Assembly (NCBI RefSeq): GCF_000745775.1
Contig: NZ_JQJY01000002.1
Location: 744,001 to 808,000, forward strand
Length of the DNA stretch: 64,000 bases
Direction: 5' to 3'
Source: Flavobacterium sp. ASV13
GTDB lineage: Bacteria; Bacteroidota; Bacteroidia; Flavobacteriales; Flavobacteriaceae
The notes beneath the pieces are model-generated. The model had not been told where the DNA came from. It saw nothing but the letters and a program-made list of their open reading frames with translations, and made no database searches. A program made the position numbers and the translations under genes. Below, one piece after another: positions 8,534-17,351 of this stretch. Each line of letters begins with the position of its first letter. Positions within the stretch are counted from its first letter, which is position 1.

Positions 8534-9808
8534 TTAAATTAAATCGAAGCCGATATCTTTCCTAAAATACATCTTATCAAAGCTTAGTTTATCTATGTTT
8601 TGGTAAGATTTTTTTATGGCCTCCTGGAAATTATCTCCATAAGAAGTCACAGCAATTACACGTCCTCCATTAGTAACGACATTTTCGCCATCTAATTTTG
8701 TTCCTGCATGAAAAACTATCGAATCTGTAACATTTTCTAATCCAGAAATTACTTTTCCTTTTTCAAAATCTTCAGGATATCCGCCAGAAACAACCATTAC
8801 AGTCGTTGCGCTTCTTGGATCAACTTCTAAATTAAAGTCTCCTAATTTCTGATCTGCGACAGATAAAAACAATTCAACTAAATCAGATTTTAATCTTGGA
8901 ACCACAACTTCAGTTTCCGGATCTCCCATTCTTACGTTGTATTCAATAACGATTGGTTCTCCTTTTACATTTATTAAACCAATAAATACAAAACCTTTAT
9001 ATTCGATTCCGTCTTTTTGGAAACCTTCAATTGTTGGCTTTACAATACGAGTTTCAATTTTTTCCATCAAAACAGCGTCTACGTACGGAACTGGAGAAAC
9101 TGCTCCCATTCCACCTGTGTTTAAACCTGTATCGCCTTCACCAATACGTTTATAATCTTTTGCAGTTGGAAGAATTTTATAGTTTTTTCCGTCAGTCAAA
9201 ACGAAACAGCTTAATTCGATTCCGTCCAAAAATTCCTCGATAACAACTTTTGCACTTGCTGTTCCGAATTTTGCATGAACCAGCATATTTCTTAATTCCG
9301 TTTTTGCTTCTTCAAGATCCTGAATAATCAAAACACCTTTTCCTGCTGCTAAACCATCTGCCTTTAAAACATATGGTGGCTGTAATGTTTCTAGAAACGC
9401 ACATCCATTTTCAACTGTTTCAGCAGTAAAACTATCATAAGCAGCTGTTGGAATATTGTGTTTCATCAAGAATTCTTTTGCAAATTCCTTACTTCCTTCT
9501 AATTGAGCTCCTAATTTTGAAGGCCCAATAACTGGAATATGTTTTAAACTTTCGTCGTTTTTAAAATAATCATAAATACCTTTTACCAATGGATCTTCTG
9601 GTCCTACGACTACTAAACTTATATTTTCTTTAAGTACTAATGCTTTTACAGCTTCAAAATCAGTTGCAGATATTGCAACATTTTCAGCGATTGCAGCAGT
9701 TCCTGCATTTCCAGGCACTACAAAAAGTTTTTCGCAAAGCGGACTCTGAGTCATTTTCCACGCAAATGCATGCTCTCTTCCGCCTGATCCCAATAATAAA
9801 ATTGTCAT
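8534..9808 (-). CDS. purD: Phosphoribosylamine-glycine ligase (GARS)
   Basis: This 424-residue ATP-grasp enzyme catalyses the second step of purine synthesis, 5-phosphoribosylamine + glycine + ATP to GAR. Diagnostic features are LLLGSGGREHAFAWK at the N-terminus, VLKADGLAAGKGV in the ATP-binding subdomain, GLNTGGMGAVSPVPY, and RMGDPETEVV with the metal-binding acidic residues. The length is normal. A -7 box lies 26 bp upstream. No other pur genes are in the window. Confidence 0.97.
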   Translation of the reverse strand: MTILLLGSGGREHAFAWKMTQSPLCEKLFVVPGNAGTAAIAENVAISATDFEAVKALVLKENISLVVVGPEDPLVKGIYDYFKNDESLKHIPVIGPSKLGAQLEGSKEFAKEFLMKHNIPTAAYDSFTAETVENGCAFLETLQPPYVLKADGLAAGKGVLIIQDLEEAKTELRNMLVHAKFGTASAKVVIEEFLDGIELSCFVLTDGKNYKILPTAKDYKRIGEGDTGLNTGGMGAVSPVPYVDAVLMEKIETRIVKPTIEGFQKDGIEYKGFVFIGLINVKGEPIVIEYNVRMGDPETEVVVPRLKSDLVELFLSVADQKLGDFNLEVDPRSATTVMVVSGGYPEDFEKGKVISGLENVTDSIVFHAGTKLDGENVVTNGGRVIAVTSYGDNFQEAIKKSYQNIDKLSFDKMYFRKDIGFDLI

Positions 9809-9833
9809 GGTGTTGTTGTATTTAGTTGTGGTG

Positions 9834-9841
9834 CAAAAATA
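9834..9841 (-). promoter_or_regulatory. -7 promoter element for purD
   Basis: TATTTTTG on the minus strand matches TAnnTTTG and lies 26 bp before the ATG at 9808. Confidence 0.5.
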
Positions 9842-9916
9842 CTTGCTTTTGCACGTAAAAAATAATTAAATCTTCAAAAAATTGTTGGTTCTGCCCTGTT
9901 AGTAATTCCTAAACAT

Positions 9917-9924
9917 TATTTTTG
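9917..9924 (+). promoter_or_regulatory. -7 promoter element for the CapK-like gene
   Basis: TATTTTTG matches TAnnTTTG and lies 20 bp before the ATG at 9944. No -33 TTG at standard spacing. Confidence 0.45.
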
Positions 9925-9943
9925 ACGAAAATTATCCCGAAAA

Positions 9944-11254
9944 ATGATTCGTCTTTTTGATCTTTCGCTTCAGTTAAATGGTTTTCCGGTAAAGAAGGCC
10001 AAAGCCGAATTGGATCAAATTGTTCATTTTTCTGAAGAAGAATTTACTCTGTTTCTCGAAAGTAAAAAGAAGGAAATTGTTGATTTTCATCTTAAAAATA
10101 ATTCTTTTTATAAAGAATTGGCCGGAAATGCAACTTCTGAAAATTGGGAAAACCTTCCGATTTTAAACAAGCAAAATCTTCAAAAACCTCTCGAAGAAAG
10201 GCTTTCAAACGGATTTTCAAAAAAAAACATTTACCTCAACAAAACCTCTGGATCAAGTGGAACTCCTTTTGTTTTTGCAAAAGACAAATATTCGCACGCC
10301 TTAACCTGGGCATCAAATATTATGCGTTTTGGCTGGTTTGAGATTGATTTTAATCATTCGTATCAGGCACGTTTTTACGGCATTCCGATGGATTTTATTG
10401 GATACCAAAAAGAACGTTTCAAAGATTTTTTAACACACCGTTTTCGTTTTCCGGTTTTTGATTTATCTGATGAAATTCTGGAAAAATTTCTGAAGAAATT
10501 CAAAACAAAAAAATTCGATTACATCAACGGATATACAAGTTCTATTGTTTTGTTCGCTAAATTTTTAGAACAGAAAAATATTATTTTAAATGAAATTTGC
10601 CCGACTTTAAAAGCTTGTTTTGTCACTTCGGAAATGCTTTTTGAAATGGATAAAAAGCTTTTAGAAAAACAATTCGGAATTCCAATTATAAGTGAATACG
10701 GTGCTTCAGAATTGGATTTAATTGCTTTTGAAAATCCTCAAGGCGAATGGCAGGTAAATTCAGAAACGCTGTTCGTGGAAATTTTAGATGAAAATAATAA
10801 TCCTGTTCCACATGGAACAGAAGGAAAAATTGTGATTACATCTTTATTCAACAAAGCAAATCCTTTCATCAGATATGAGATTGGCGATATTGGAATTTTA
10901 GACGAAAAAAGTACGCCTCAAAAACCAATTCTAAAAAAACTAATTGGAAGAACCAACGACGTTGCGATTCTTCCAAGCGGAAAAAAATCGCCAGGTTTGA
11001 CGTTCTATTATGTAACCAAAAGCATCATTGAAGATGACGGAAACGTAAAAGAATTTATCATCAAACAAACCAAAATTGATACTTTTGAAATTGAATATAT
11101 TGCTGATACAGAATTAGTTTCAGAACAAATTCAAAAAATAAAAGAAGCTATCAATTTATATTTAGAACCCAATTTAAACTTCACTTTTACAAGAAAAACT
11201 GTCTTAGAAAGAACCAATCGCGGGAAACTAAAACAGTTTAAATCGTATTTATAA
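9944..11254 (+). CDS. CapK/PaaK-like adenylate-forming ligase
   Basis: This 436-residue member of the phenylacetate-CoA ligase branch of ANL enzymes has an ATP-binding P-loop region (KTSGSSGTPFVFAK, about residues 100-113), a YGASELDLIAFE motif near 249, and RYEIGDIGIL for the hinge side. Proteins of this type (CapK) are common in capsule and O-antigen loci, where they probably activate an acyl or amino acid group for sugar decoration. The position at the edge of a polysaccharide cluster supports that. The true substrate is unknown, and phenylacetate catabolism is unlikely here. Confidence 0.82.
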   Translation: MIRLFDLSLQLNGFPVKKAKAELDQIVHFSEEEFTLFLESKKKEIVDFHLKNNSFYKELAGNATSENWENLPILNKQNLQKPLEERLSNGFSKKNIYLNKTSGSSGTPFVFAKDKYSHALTWASNIMRFGWFEIDFNHSYQARFYGIPMDFIGYQKERFKDFLTHRFRFPVFDLSDEILEKFLKKFKTKKFDYINGYTSSIVLFAKFLEQKNIILNEICPTLKACFVTSEMLFEMDKKLLEKQFGIPIISEYGASELDLIAFENPQGEWQVNSETLFVEILDENNNPVPHGTEGKIVITSLFNKANPFIRYEIGDIGILDEKSTPQKPILKKLIGRTNDVAILPSGKKSPGLTFYYVTKSIIEDDGNVKEFIIKQTKIDTFEIEYIADTELVSEQIQKIKEAINLYLEPNLNFTFTRKTVLERTNRGKLKQFKSYL

Positions 11255-11296
11255 ATATAAATAAAATCTTACATTTGTTTTCTCAATTAAAAACTT

Positions 11297-11818
11297 ATGG
11301 AAGATCAATCTTTACTATCTGAAGAAACAATTTCTAATAAAATATATTTTATTCGTGGCCAAAAAGTGATGCTTGATTTTGACCTTGCAAATTTATATGA
11401 AGTTGAAACAAGAAGATTAAACGAGCAAGTAAAAAGAAACATATCTCGCTTTCCCTCTGATTTTATGTTTCAGCTCACTGAAGCCGAATTACAAAACTTG
11501 ATGTCGCAAATTGCGACATCAAGTTGGGGAGGAATTAGAAAACTACCTTTTGCCTTTACTGAACATGGTGTATTAATGTTATCTAGTATCCTAAAAAGCG
11601 ACAAAGCCATCCAAACCAATATTCAAATTATGAGGATTTTCACGAAAGTGAGACAAATGCTTCTAGATACAACAGAAATTAAAGTTGATATTCTGCAGAT
11701 TCAGAAGAAGTTAGAAAATCATGATAAAAATATTGAATTGGTATTTTCTTATTTGGATGAATTGACTGAAAAGAAAGAAAATGAGTCTGAACGAGTAAAG
11801 ATTGGCTATAAAAAATAA
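11297..11818 (+). CDS. ORF6N domain DNA-binding protein
   Basis: This is a 173-residue protein with an ORF6N domain (about residues 12-110: KIYFIRGQKVMLDFDLANLYEV, then SRFPSDFMFQLT, LPFAFTEHGVLML). ORF6N/KilA-N domains are predicted DNA-binding modules first described in phage proteins and are often carried by mobile elements. The last 50 residues look coiled-coil (VDILQIQKKLENHDKNIELV). The gene contains a 31-bp perfect palindrome at codons 67-77 and is followed by three more palindromes with the same core, so the protein may bind them. It interrupts a polysaccharide locus and is probably a recent arrival. Confidence 0.85.
   Translation: MEDQSLLSEETISNKIYFIRGQKVMLDFDLANLYEVETRRLNEQVKRNISRFPSDFMFQLTEAELQNLMSQIATSSWGGIRKLPFAFTEHGVLMLSSILKSDKAIQTNIQIMRIFTKVRQMLLDTTEIKVDILQIQKKLENHDKNIELVFSYLDELTEKKENESERVKIGYKK
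11495..11525. repeat. 31-bp perfect palindrome inside the ORF6N gene
   Basis: Arms AACTTGATGTCGCAA and TTGCGACATCAAGTT flank a single A. The 15-bp centre GTCGCAAATTGCGAC is identical to that of the palindrome at 11916-11942. Confidence 0.9.
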
Positions 11819-11823
11819 CTCTT

Positions 11824-11846
11824 TAAGGTCACAGATTGTGACCTTA
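11824..11846. repeat. Palindrome 1 downstream of the ORF6N gene
   Basis: TAAGGTCACA-GAT-TGTGACCTTA is perfect and starts 6 bp after the ORF6N stop. It shares the GTCRCA..TGYGAC core with its neighbours. Confidence 0.88.
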
Positions 11847-11869
11847 GAAATCGAAACGTATTATTAAAA

Positions 11870-11904
11870 AAAATTGGAGGTCACAATTTGTGACCTCCAA
11901 TTTT
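11870..11904. repeat. Palindrome 2 downstream of the ORF6N gene (35 bp)
   Basis: Perfect arms of 17 bp (AAAATTGGAGGTCACAA and its complement) around one T. The T-run after the right arm could also make it act as a terminator. Confidence 0.9.
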
Positions 11905-11915
11905 AAGTGAAATTC

Positions 11916-11942
11916 TTCAAGGTCGCAAATTGCGACCTTGAA
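11916..11942. repeat. Palindrome 3 downstream of the ORF6N gene (27 bp)
   Basis: Perfect arms of 13 bp (TTCAAGGTCGCAA and its complement) around one A, ending 7 bp before the convergent glycosyltransferase stop. Confidence 0.9.
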
Positions 11943-11948
11943 AAAACA

Positions 11949-12716
11949 TTAAACTTTCTTTATATACTTTGGTTTAATTATCAATTGAGTAAACAAAAAC
12001 CTAATCATCAATAAAACAGAATAAACAAGATTATATCCGTGGAATTCTCTGTAAACACCAAAATTGTGTTTGATTAATTTAAATTTTGAAGAAGAAACAG
12101 AGTCTTTTCTAATTCTGTAAAATGCCAAAGGTTCTGGAACTGGTTTGGCTATTTTAATTTGTTTTAAAATCGTTAACCAAATTCTCCAATCTTGACGTTT
12201 TTGTGTAGTTTCAAGAATAATTTTTCCGAAATAATCGGCATCATAAATGGCGGTTAAATTTCCAACATAATTACAGAAAAATAATTCTTTATATGTTAAC
12301 GGATTTGGTGATTCAACCCTTCTATTTAAATCATTTCCTTCTTCATCAATTGAATCATAAAAACTAAAAGTAAAATGCAGGTTATTCGTTTTTAAAAATT
12401 CAATTTGTTTTTCCAATTTCTCAGGAAACCATAAATCATCGGCGTCTAAATAAGCAATATATTTTCCTGTAGCTTTTTCTAAAGCGGTATTTCTGGCAAA
12501 ACCATTTCCTCTATTTTCAGGTGATTTAAAGAGTTTTATTCGGCTGTCTTTTTGCGCAAATTCTTCAATAATTGCAACCGTATTATCCGTTGATGCATCA
12601 TCCGCCAAAATCATTTCCCAGTTTGTATAGGTTTGATTTTGAACTGATTCAATTGTTAATCGAATGAACTTTTCAGTATTATATGTTGGTACAATAATAG
12701 AAACTAATTCGCTCAT
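11949..12716 (-). CDS. Glycosyltransferase family 2
   Basis: This is a GT-A enzyme of about 255 residues. It begins MSELVSIIVPTYNTEKFI and has the nucleotide-binding DDASTDNT motif, the metal-binding YLDADD (DxD-type) motif, and a QKRQDWRIWLTIL region expected of family 2. The frame is open 16 codons further upstream, but that part overlaps the terminator of the preceding gene, so ATG 12716 is preferred. The C-terminal 25 residues are hydrophobic then basic and may touch the membrane. It probably adds one sugar to the O-unit or capsule. Donor unknown. Confidence 0.88.
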   Translation of the reverse strand: MSELVSIIVPTYNTEKFIRLTIESVQNQTYTNWEMILADDASTDNTVAIIEEFAQKDSRIKLFKSPENRGNGFARNTALEKATGKYIAYLDADDLWFPEKLEKQIEFLKTNNLHFTFSFYDSIDEEGNDLNRRVESPNPLTYKELFFCNYVGNLTAIYDADYFGKIILETTQKRQDWRIWLTILKQIKIAKPVPEPLAFYRIRKDSVSSSKFKLIKHNFGVYREFHGYNLVYSVLLMIRFLFTQLIIKPKYIKKV

Positions 12717-12744
12717 TGATGCTGATTTTTTTTGGAATTGAATT

Positions 12745-12781
12745 AAAAAACAGCCCGAATTCAATTGAAAATTCGAGCTGT
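12745..12781 (-). terminator. Terminator of the UDP-glucuronate decarboxylase gene
   Basis: On the minus strand ACAGCTCGAATT pairs with AATTCGGGCTGT (one wobble) and is followed by TTTTTT. It lies just after the 12790-13773 gene. Confidence 0.8.
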
Positions 12782-12789
12782 GTGAAGTG

Positions 12790-13773
12790 TTATTTTATAT
12801 AGCTTGAAAAGTCTTTGTGTTCTTCTTTAGCAAGTTCTTCAGGAGATAATGATTTGAAATATTCATAGGTAATTTTCATTCCTTCTGCTCTGTTTACTTT
12901 TGCTTCCCAACCAAGCAATTCTTTTGCTTTTGTAGTATCTGGCTGACGCTGTAAAGGATCGTTTATTGGCAACGGGTGATAAACCACTTTCTGGTTTGTT
13001 CCTGTCAATTTAATGATTTCTTCTGCAAAATCTTTGATTGTAATTTCGTCTGGATTTCCAATGTTTACTGGATAAACATAATCTGAATGCAGTAAACGGA
13101 AAATACCTTCAACCTGATCATCAACGTAACAGAAAGAACGTGTTTGCATTCCGTCACCAAAAATCGTTAAATCTTCGCCGCGTAAAGCCTGACCAATAAA
13201 AGCCGGAATTACACGTCCGTCATTTAATCGCATTCTTGGTCCGTAAGTATTAAAAATACGTACGATTCTGGTTTCTACACCATGAAAAGTATGATACGCC
13301 ATTGTAATTGATTCCTGAAAACGTTTTGCTTCATCATAAACGCCACGTGGACCAATTGTATTTACGTTTCCATAATATTCCTCTGTTTGAGGATGAACTA
13401 ATGGATCTCCATAAACTTCAGAAGTTGATGCAATCAAAATTCTGGCTTTTTTAACTCTCGCTAAACCTAATAAATTATGCGTTCCCAAAGATCCAACTTT
13501 CAACGTCTGAATCGGGATTTTTAAATAATCTATTGGACTTGCAGGCGATGCAAAATGCAAAATATAATCTAACTCACCCGGAATGTGAACAAACTTGGTA
13601 ATATCATGATGATAAAATTCGAAGTTTTCTAGCTTGAATAAATGTTCAATATTTTTAAGATCTCCCGTAATCAGGTTATCCATTCCAATAACAAAATAGC
13701 CTTCTTTAATGAATCGATCACACAAATGCGATCCTAAAAATCCTGCAGCTCCGGTAATAAGTATTCTTTTCAT
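12790..13773 (-). CDS. UDP-glucuronate decarboxylase family SDR
   Basis: This 327-residue extended SDR enzyme has an NAD-binding [10 protein letters not shown] at residues 7-16, [10 protein letters not shown] (catalytic Ser/Thr region) and the YDEAK catalytic Tyr-Lys pair. [10 protein letters not shown] and the C-terminal [10 protein letters not shown] are typical of UDP-xylose synthase (UXS), which converts UDP-GlcA to UDP-xylose. The near-identity of these motifs to UXS makes this a better fit than dTDP-glucose dehydratase. It would supply UDP-xylose or a 4-keto intermediate for the surrounding glycosyltransferases. A full -33/-7 promoter lies upstream, so it is expressed on its own. Confidence 0.9.
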   Translation of the reverse strand: MKRILITGAAGFLGSHLCDRFIKEGYFVIGMDNLITGDLKNIEHLFKLENFEFYHHDITKFVHIPGELDYILHFASPASPIDYLKIPIQTLKVGSLGTHNLLGLARVKKARILIASTSEVYGDPLVHPQTEEYYGNVNTIGPRGVYDEAKRFQESITMAYHTFHGVETRIVRIFNTYGPRMRLNDGRVIPAFIGQALRGEDLTIFGDGMQTRSFCYVDDQVEGIFRLLHSDYVYPVNIGNPDEITIKDFAEEIIKLTGTNQKVVYHPLPINDPLQRQPDTTKAKELLGWEAKVNRAEGMKITYEYFKSLSPEELAKEEHKDFSSYIK

Positions 13774-13832
13774 AATTGATTTTATTGAACATTTCTGAGT
13801 TTAATTGTACAGCAAAACTCAAGATAGACGCA

Positions 13833-13862
13833 CAAATGTAATAAAATATCTTTCCTTTCAAA
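13833..13862 (-). promoter_or_regulatory. -33/-7 promoter of the UDP-glucuronate decarboxylase gene
   Basis: On the minus strand TTTG is followed by 18 bp and TACATTTG, a near-ideal Bacteroidota promoter. The predicted start near 13826 leaves a leader of about 53 nt. Confidence 0.65.
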
Positions 13863-13956
13863 TTACACTTCAAACCATATCTTGAAAGAAGTTTTGTGAT
13901 TTCAGATAATTATTAAACTCATTTATCTATTTTTACCCGCAAATAAAACCACTATT

Positions 13957-15033
13957 TTGAAAGTTGTACATGTAATTGAGGCGCTGGGCGGCGGCGTTTA
14001 TACCTATTTTAGAGATTTATCGACTTTCTTTGGAGATGATGAAATAAACCAAAACATAGAAACCACTATTATTTATAGCGGTAATCGAAAAGAAATTGAT
14101 GCTCAAAAAATCAAATCTGAATTCTCAGATGGCATTAAACTGATCCAGGTTAATATGGTTCGGGAGCTTTCTCCATTTCAGGATTTAAAATCGGCTTACA
14201 ACTTAACTAAAGAACTGAAAAAAATCAATCCGGATATCATCCATCTTCATTCATCAAAAGCGGGTGTTTTAGGTCGCGTTGCCTATTTTTTCTTATTTAA
14301 AAAAAAGAAACTCTATTATACGCCTCACGGATATTCGTTTTTAAGAACTGATATTTCAAGTACTTTCCGAACGATTTATTGGACAATTGAAAAGAATTTT
14401 CAGCGTTTCTTTGGCGGAACAATTGTAGCTTGCGGCGATACAGAACAGAAAATCGCTCAAAAATTAGGTCCCGCTAAATTAGTCCGAAACGGAATTGATA
14501 TCGTTAGTGTACAAGAACATTATAAACCTCATCAAAACGAGAAATTAACGATTGGAATTATGGCCCGAATTACAGCAGCCAGAAATCCCGAAATGTTCAA
14601 CCAAATTGCTTTAAAATTCCCTGATTTTAATTTTGTATGGATTGGTGACGGCGAATTGAGACATTTAATTACAGCTCCAAACATCAGAATAACGGGCTGG
14701 ATTTTAGATCGAAAAACGGTTTTAAAAGAACTAAATAATATTGATATTTATATGCAGACTTCTCTTTGGGAAGGATTGCCAATTGCCGTTCTTGAAGCTA
14801 TGGCATTGCAAAAACCTGTAATTGCCACTAATATAATTGGTAATAAAGATGCTATTTTGCACAACAAAACCGGATTTCTTTTTACTGATATTTCAGAATT
14901 GGATGGCTTTTTTGAAACTTTAAAAAATCCTGAAACCAGAACAGAATTTGGTGAAAATGCTTTGGCAAGATGTCACGATTTATTCGACAAAAATCAAAAT
15001 TTTAAACAGCTTTTGACGCTTTATCAAGAGTAA
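13957..15033 (+). CDS. Glycosyltransferase family 4
   Basis: This is a 358-residue GT-B retaining glycosyltransferase. Its N-terminus VVHVIEALGGGVYTYF carries the acceptor-side Gly-rich loop, and the C-terminal half has LTIGIMARIT and the donor-site SLWEGLPIAVLEAMALQKPVIAT (EX7E). HLHSSKAGVLGRVA is typical of the EpsD/WcaI-like subgroup. The start is TTG at 13957, as no suitable ATG lies near the conserved beginning. The gene faces the opposite way to most of the cluster, and its end overlaps the O-antigen ligase gene by 32 bp. It probably transfers an early sugar of the repeat unit. Confidence 0.9.
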   Translation: MKVVHVIEALGGGVYTYFRDLSTFFGDDEINQNIETTIIYSGNRKEIDAQKIKSEFSDGIKLIQVNMVRELSPFQDLKSAYNLTKELKKINPDIIHLHSSKAGVLGRVAYFFLFKKKKLYYTPHGYSFLRTDISSTFRTIYWTIEKNFQRFFGGTIVACGDTEQKIAQKLGPAKLVRNGIDIVSVQEHYKPHQNEKLTIGIMARITAARNPEMFNQIALKFPDFNFVWIGDGELRHLITAPNIRITGWILDRKTVLKELNNIDIYMQTSLWEGLPIAVLEAMALQKPVIATNIIGNKDAILHNKTGFLFTDISELDGFFETLKNPETRTEFGENALARCHDLFDKNQNFKQLLTLYQE

Positions 15034-16306
15034 ATTTCTGTTGAAGCCAATAACTTGCAAAGATTGATGACCATAATCCGCTGAAGGCAATTCCGTCAAA
15101 GCGGAGCAAAAAATCATCAGTTAGATTTGAAGTGAAAAAAATCAGAAAAAACGAGAGTATCATCGCATTTTTCAAATCGTAACCTAAATAACCAATCGTA
15201 AAAATATAAAGCGCTACGACCAAAGGTCCAAGAATTCCGAATTTTAATAAAAAATCCAAAAACTGATTATGTGTCGGAAATTCATATTTGGCTAAAAATT
15301 GCTGATTTGTGGCTTTATAATATTTATTTAATTCGGGTTTTCCATCTGATGCTCCAACTCCAAAAGGAAGGTTTTTTACAGACAATTCCCAAGCCGATTT
15401 CCATATCGAAATCCTTGTAACCAATGAATTAAAAACCTTAATTTCAGGATGATCTATTTCGTCCAATTTCCCCACTTTATCCATATAGGCAAAAGTTACC
15501 GATGAATATTTTTCTTTCATATAAGGATTCTTCTGAACGAATAAAAACAGAATTCCGCCCAATAAAATAACAATCGCAAAACCCGTTAAAACAATCTTTT
15601 TCAAATTGAATTTTGATTGGATTTCATAAAAGAAAACAATCAAAAATCCCAGTAAAACATTTATCAAAGCCATTCTCGTATTTACCAAAAGCACAAAGAA
15701 AAAGGAAGATAAAAAAACGAATAGCGTACTGATTTTAAATACCAATTTCTTCTGGTTTTTAAAACTTTCAAAAAGAAAATACAACGCACAAACCGATACA
15801 AAAGCCAAGTGCATATTCAAAGCCGGGGCATGAATTCCGATACTGTTTGCAAATTGATAACCCATTTCCCATAAATCAATTCGGTTAAGATATTTCTCCA
15901 CCAAATCTGGAAACAGAATCACAAAACGGATTAAGAAAAAAAACATAATTACCGTTGTTCCAATAACATAAGTCCGAACTATTTTAAGAAAATTGACGCG
16001 ATGATAATTTCCAATAATAAACAAAGGAAAAATCAATAACGATGTTCTTTTTTCAATAGCCTTTAATCCTTGAGCAAAAGAGTCATTGTTCCAAAAAAGT
16101 AGCAATTCTAATAAAATTGGCGAAGCAATACAGGCCATTAAAATAAACTGTTTTTTAGAGTATTTCAGCTTTTTGAAAAACACCAAATTAAATACTACAA
16201 ACAAAATAATCAGCAAAGAACATGGTTTCCTGAAAATCATCATAGCCGCAATCGCACAAAGAAAAATATGAAATATTTTATTGAAGTTCTTTTCGGAAAT
16301 GTTCAT
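15002..16306 (-). CDS. O-antigen ligase/polymerase-like membrane protein
   Basis: This is a roughly 434-residue integral membrane protein with about ten to twelve predicted membrane segments. One long periplasmic loop (roughly residues 260-360) holds a KSAWELSVKNLPFGVGASDG segment and TNQQFLAKYEFPTHNQFLDFLLKFG. Such a loop with a conserved His (THNQFL) is the hallmark of the O-antigen ligase WaaL and Wzy_C family. ATG at 16306 is preferred to TTG at 16318. It overlaps the upstream gene by 29 bp, so translation is coupled. Whether it acts as ligase or polymerase cannot be decided from sequence. Confidence 0.78.
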   Translation of the reverse strand: MNISEKNFNKIFHIFLCAIAAMMIFRKPCSLLIILFVVFNLVFFKKLKYSKKQFILMACIASPILLELLLFWNNDSFAQGLKAIEKRTSLLIFPLFIIGNYHRVNFLKIVRTYVIGTTVIMFFFLIRFVILFPDLVEKYLNRIDLWEMGYQFANSIGIHAPALNMHLAFVSVCALYFLFESFKNQKKLVFKISTLFVFLSSFFFVLLVNTRMALINVLLGFLIVFFYEIQSKFNLKKIVLTGFAIVILLGGILFLFVQKNPYMKEKYSSVTFAYMDKVGKLDEIDHPEIKVFNSLVTRISIWKSAWELSVKNLPFGVGASDGKPELNKYYKATNQQFLAKYEFPTHNQFLDFLLKFGILGPLVVALYIFTIGYLGYDLKNAMILSFFLIFFTSNLTDDFLLRFDGIAFSGLWSSIFASYWLQQKFTLDKASKAV

Positions 16307-17342
16307 AATATAATGCAAAATAGATTAAAGGAAAAATCCCAATTTTATGTCGGACAGCCGAACCTAAATCGGGCTCGAAAACGCCTTGGAGGATGAAAAA
16401 AGAAAATAAAATGAACATAGTCAAAAGCTCATAACCATATTTTTTTCTTTCTTTTAAACATTTTGAAAAACGAACCAATAAAATGTAAAACACCAAAAGT
16501 TGCCAAATTACAAAAACAATAATTTGAGGCGAAAGAATGTGTTTTAAACCGTTTACAGGAAGATTTACAGTAAAAAAACCATAAAAAATTCCGATAGCTT
16601 CTCCGTACCAAGTATCTGTTTTTACAGGCGAAGTAATCATCGAATTGGCGTCTCCGGAAACCATTCGGGTGCTGTTCACCACTTCCCTGCTGATTTCAGA
16701 AAAATATTTTCCTTTTAAAATTCCGTAGCTCAACGATAGAAAAACGGCAATCAGCAATCCGTAGAAAATTGTGCTTACGGTTTTATTTTTAAAATTGATA
16801 AAACTCACTAAATACATTCCGCCCCCAACAACGGGAATCAAAGCAAAATAAGGGCGATATAAAGCTCCAAAAACAATTAAGAGCACTGATGCTATAAAAA
16901 TGGTTTTCGGGAACGAAAACCGCTCATTTTGGCACAACAAAACAATTACCGCAATAAATAGATATGTTATAAATTCCTTTGATGGCATCGATATGAAAAT
17001 CGCTATCATAAAAATACCCAAATAGACTAAAATGTTTTTGACATTCAGTTTTTCGAAGTTATCCGGAATCCCGATTTTGTATAAAATATAGATCAATATC
17101 GGGAACTGAATTAAGGCAATTATTGGAAAAGGAAGATGCCTGAAACCTATTATTTTATAAAACAAAATAGTCAACGGATAACTCCCGAAATACCCTATTT
17201 CATTGTACTTATCATAAATAATAATAGCTGTATCAAAGAAGAATTTTGGAGGCAAAACAAAATAAGCCAGAAATGCCACAACTAAATTAGCTGAAGCAAT
17301 CAGCAAAAATGCCGCTGTACTTTTTTTGATTAATAATTGCAT
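16278..17342 (-). CDS. Polytopic membrane protein, probable polysaccharide polymerase
   Basis: This is a 354-residue protein with about nine to ten membrane segments and a long hydrophilic loop near residues 215-260 (REVVNSTRMVSGDANSMITSP). It resembles Wzy/EpsG-type polymerases by topology and place in the cluster. No family motif could be named with certainty. With the neighbouring O-antigen ligase-like gene, one may polymerise repeat units and the other ligate or export them. The ends of the gene overlap or closely abut both neighbours. Confidence 0.6.
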   Translation of the reverse strand: MQLLIKKSTAAFLLIASANLVVAFLAYFVLPPKFFFDTAIIIYDKYNEIGYFGSYPLTILFYKIIGFRHLPFPIIALIQFPILIYILYKIGIPDNFEKLNVKNILVYLGIFMIAIFISMPSKEFITYLFIAVIVLLCQNERFSFPKTIFIASVLLIVFGALYRPYFALIPVVGGGMYLVSFINFKNKTVSTIFYGLLIAVFLSLSYGILKGKYFSEISREVVNSTRMVSGDANSMITSPVKTDTWYGEAIGIFYGFFTVNLPVNGLKHILSPQIIVFVIWQLLVFYILLVRFSKCLKERKKYGYELLTMFILFSFFILQGVFEPDLGSAVRHKIGIFPLIYFALYYEHFRKELQ

Positions 17343-17351
17343 ATTTCTTAT

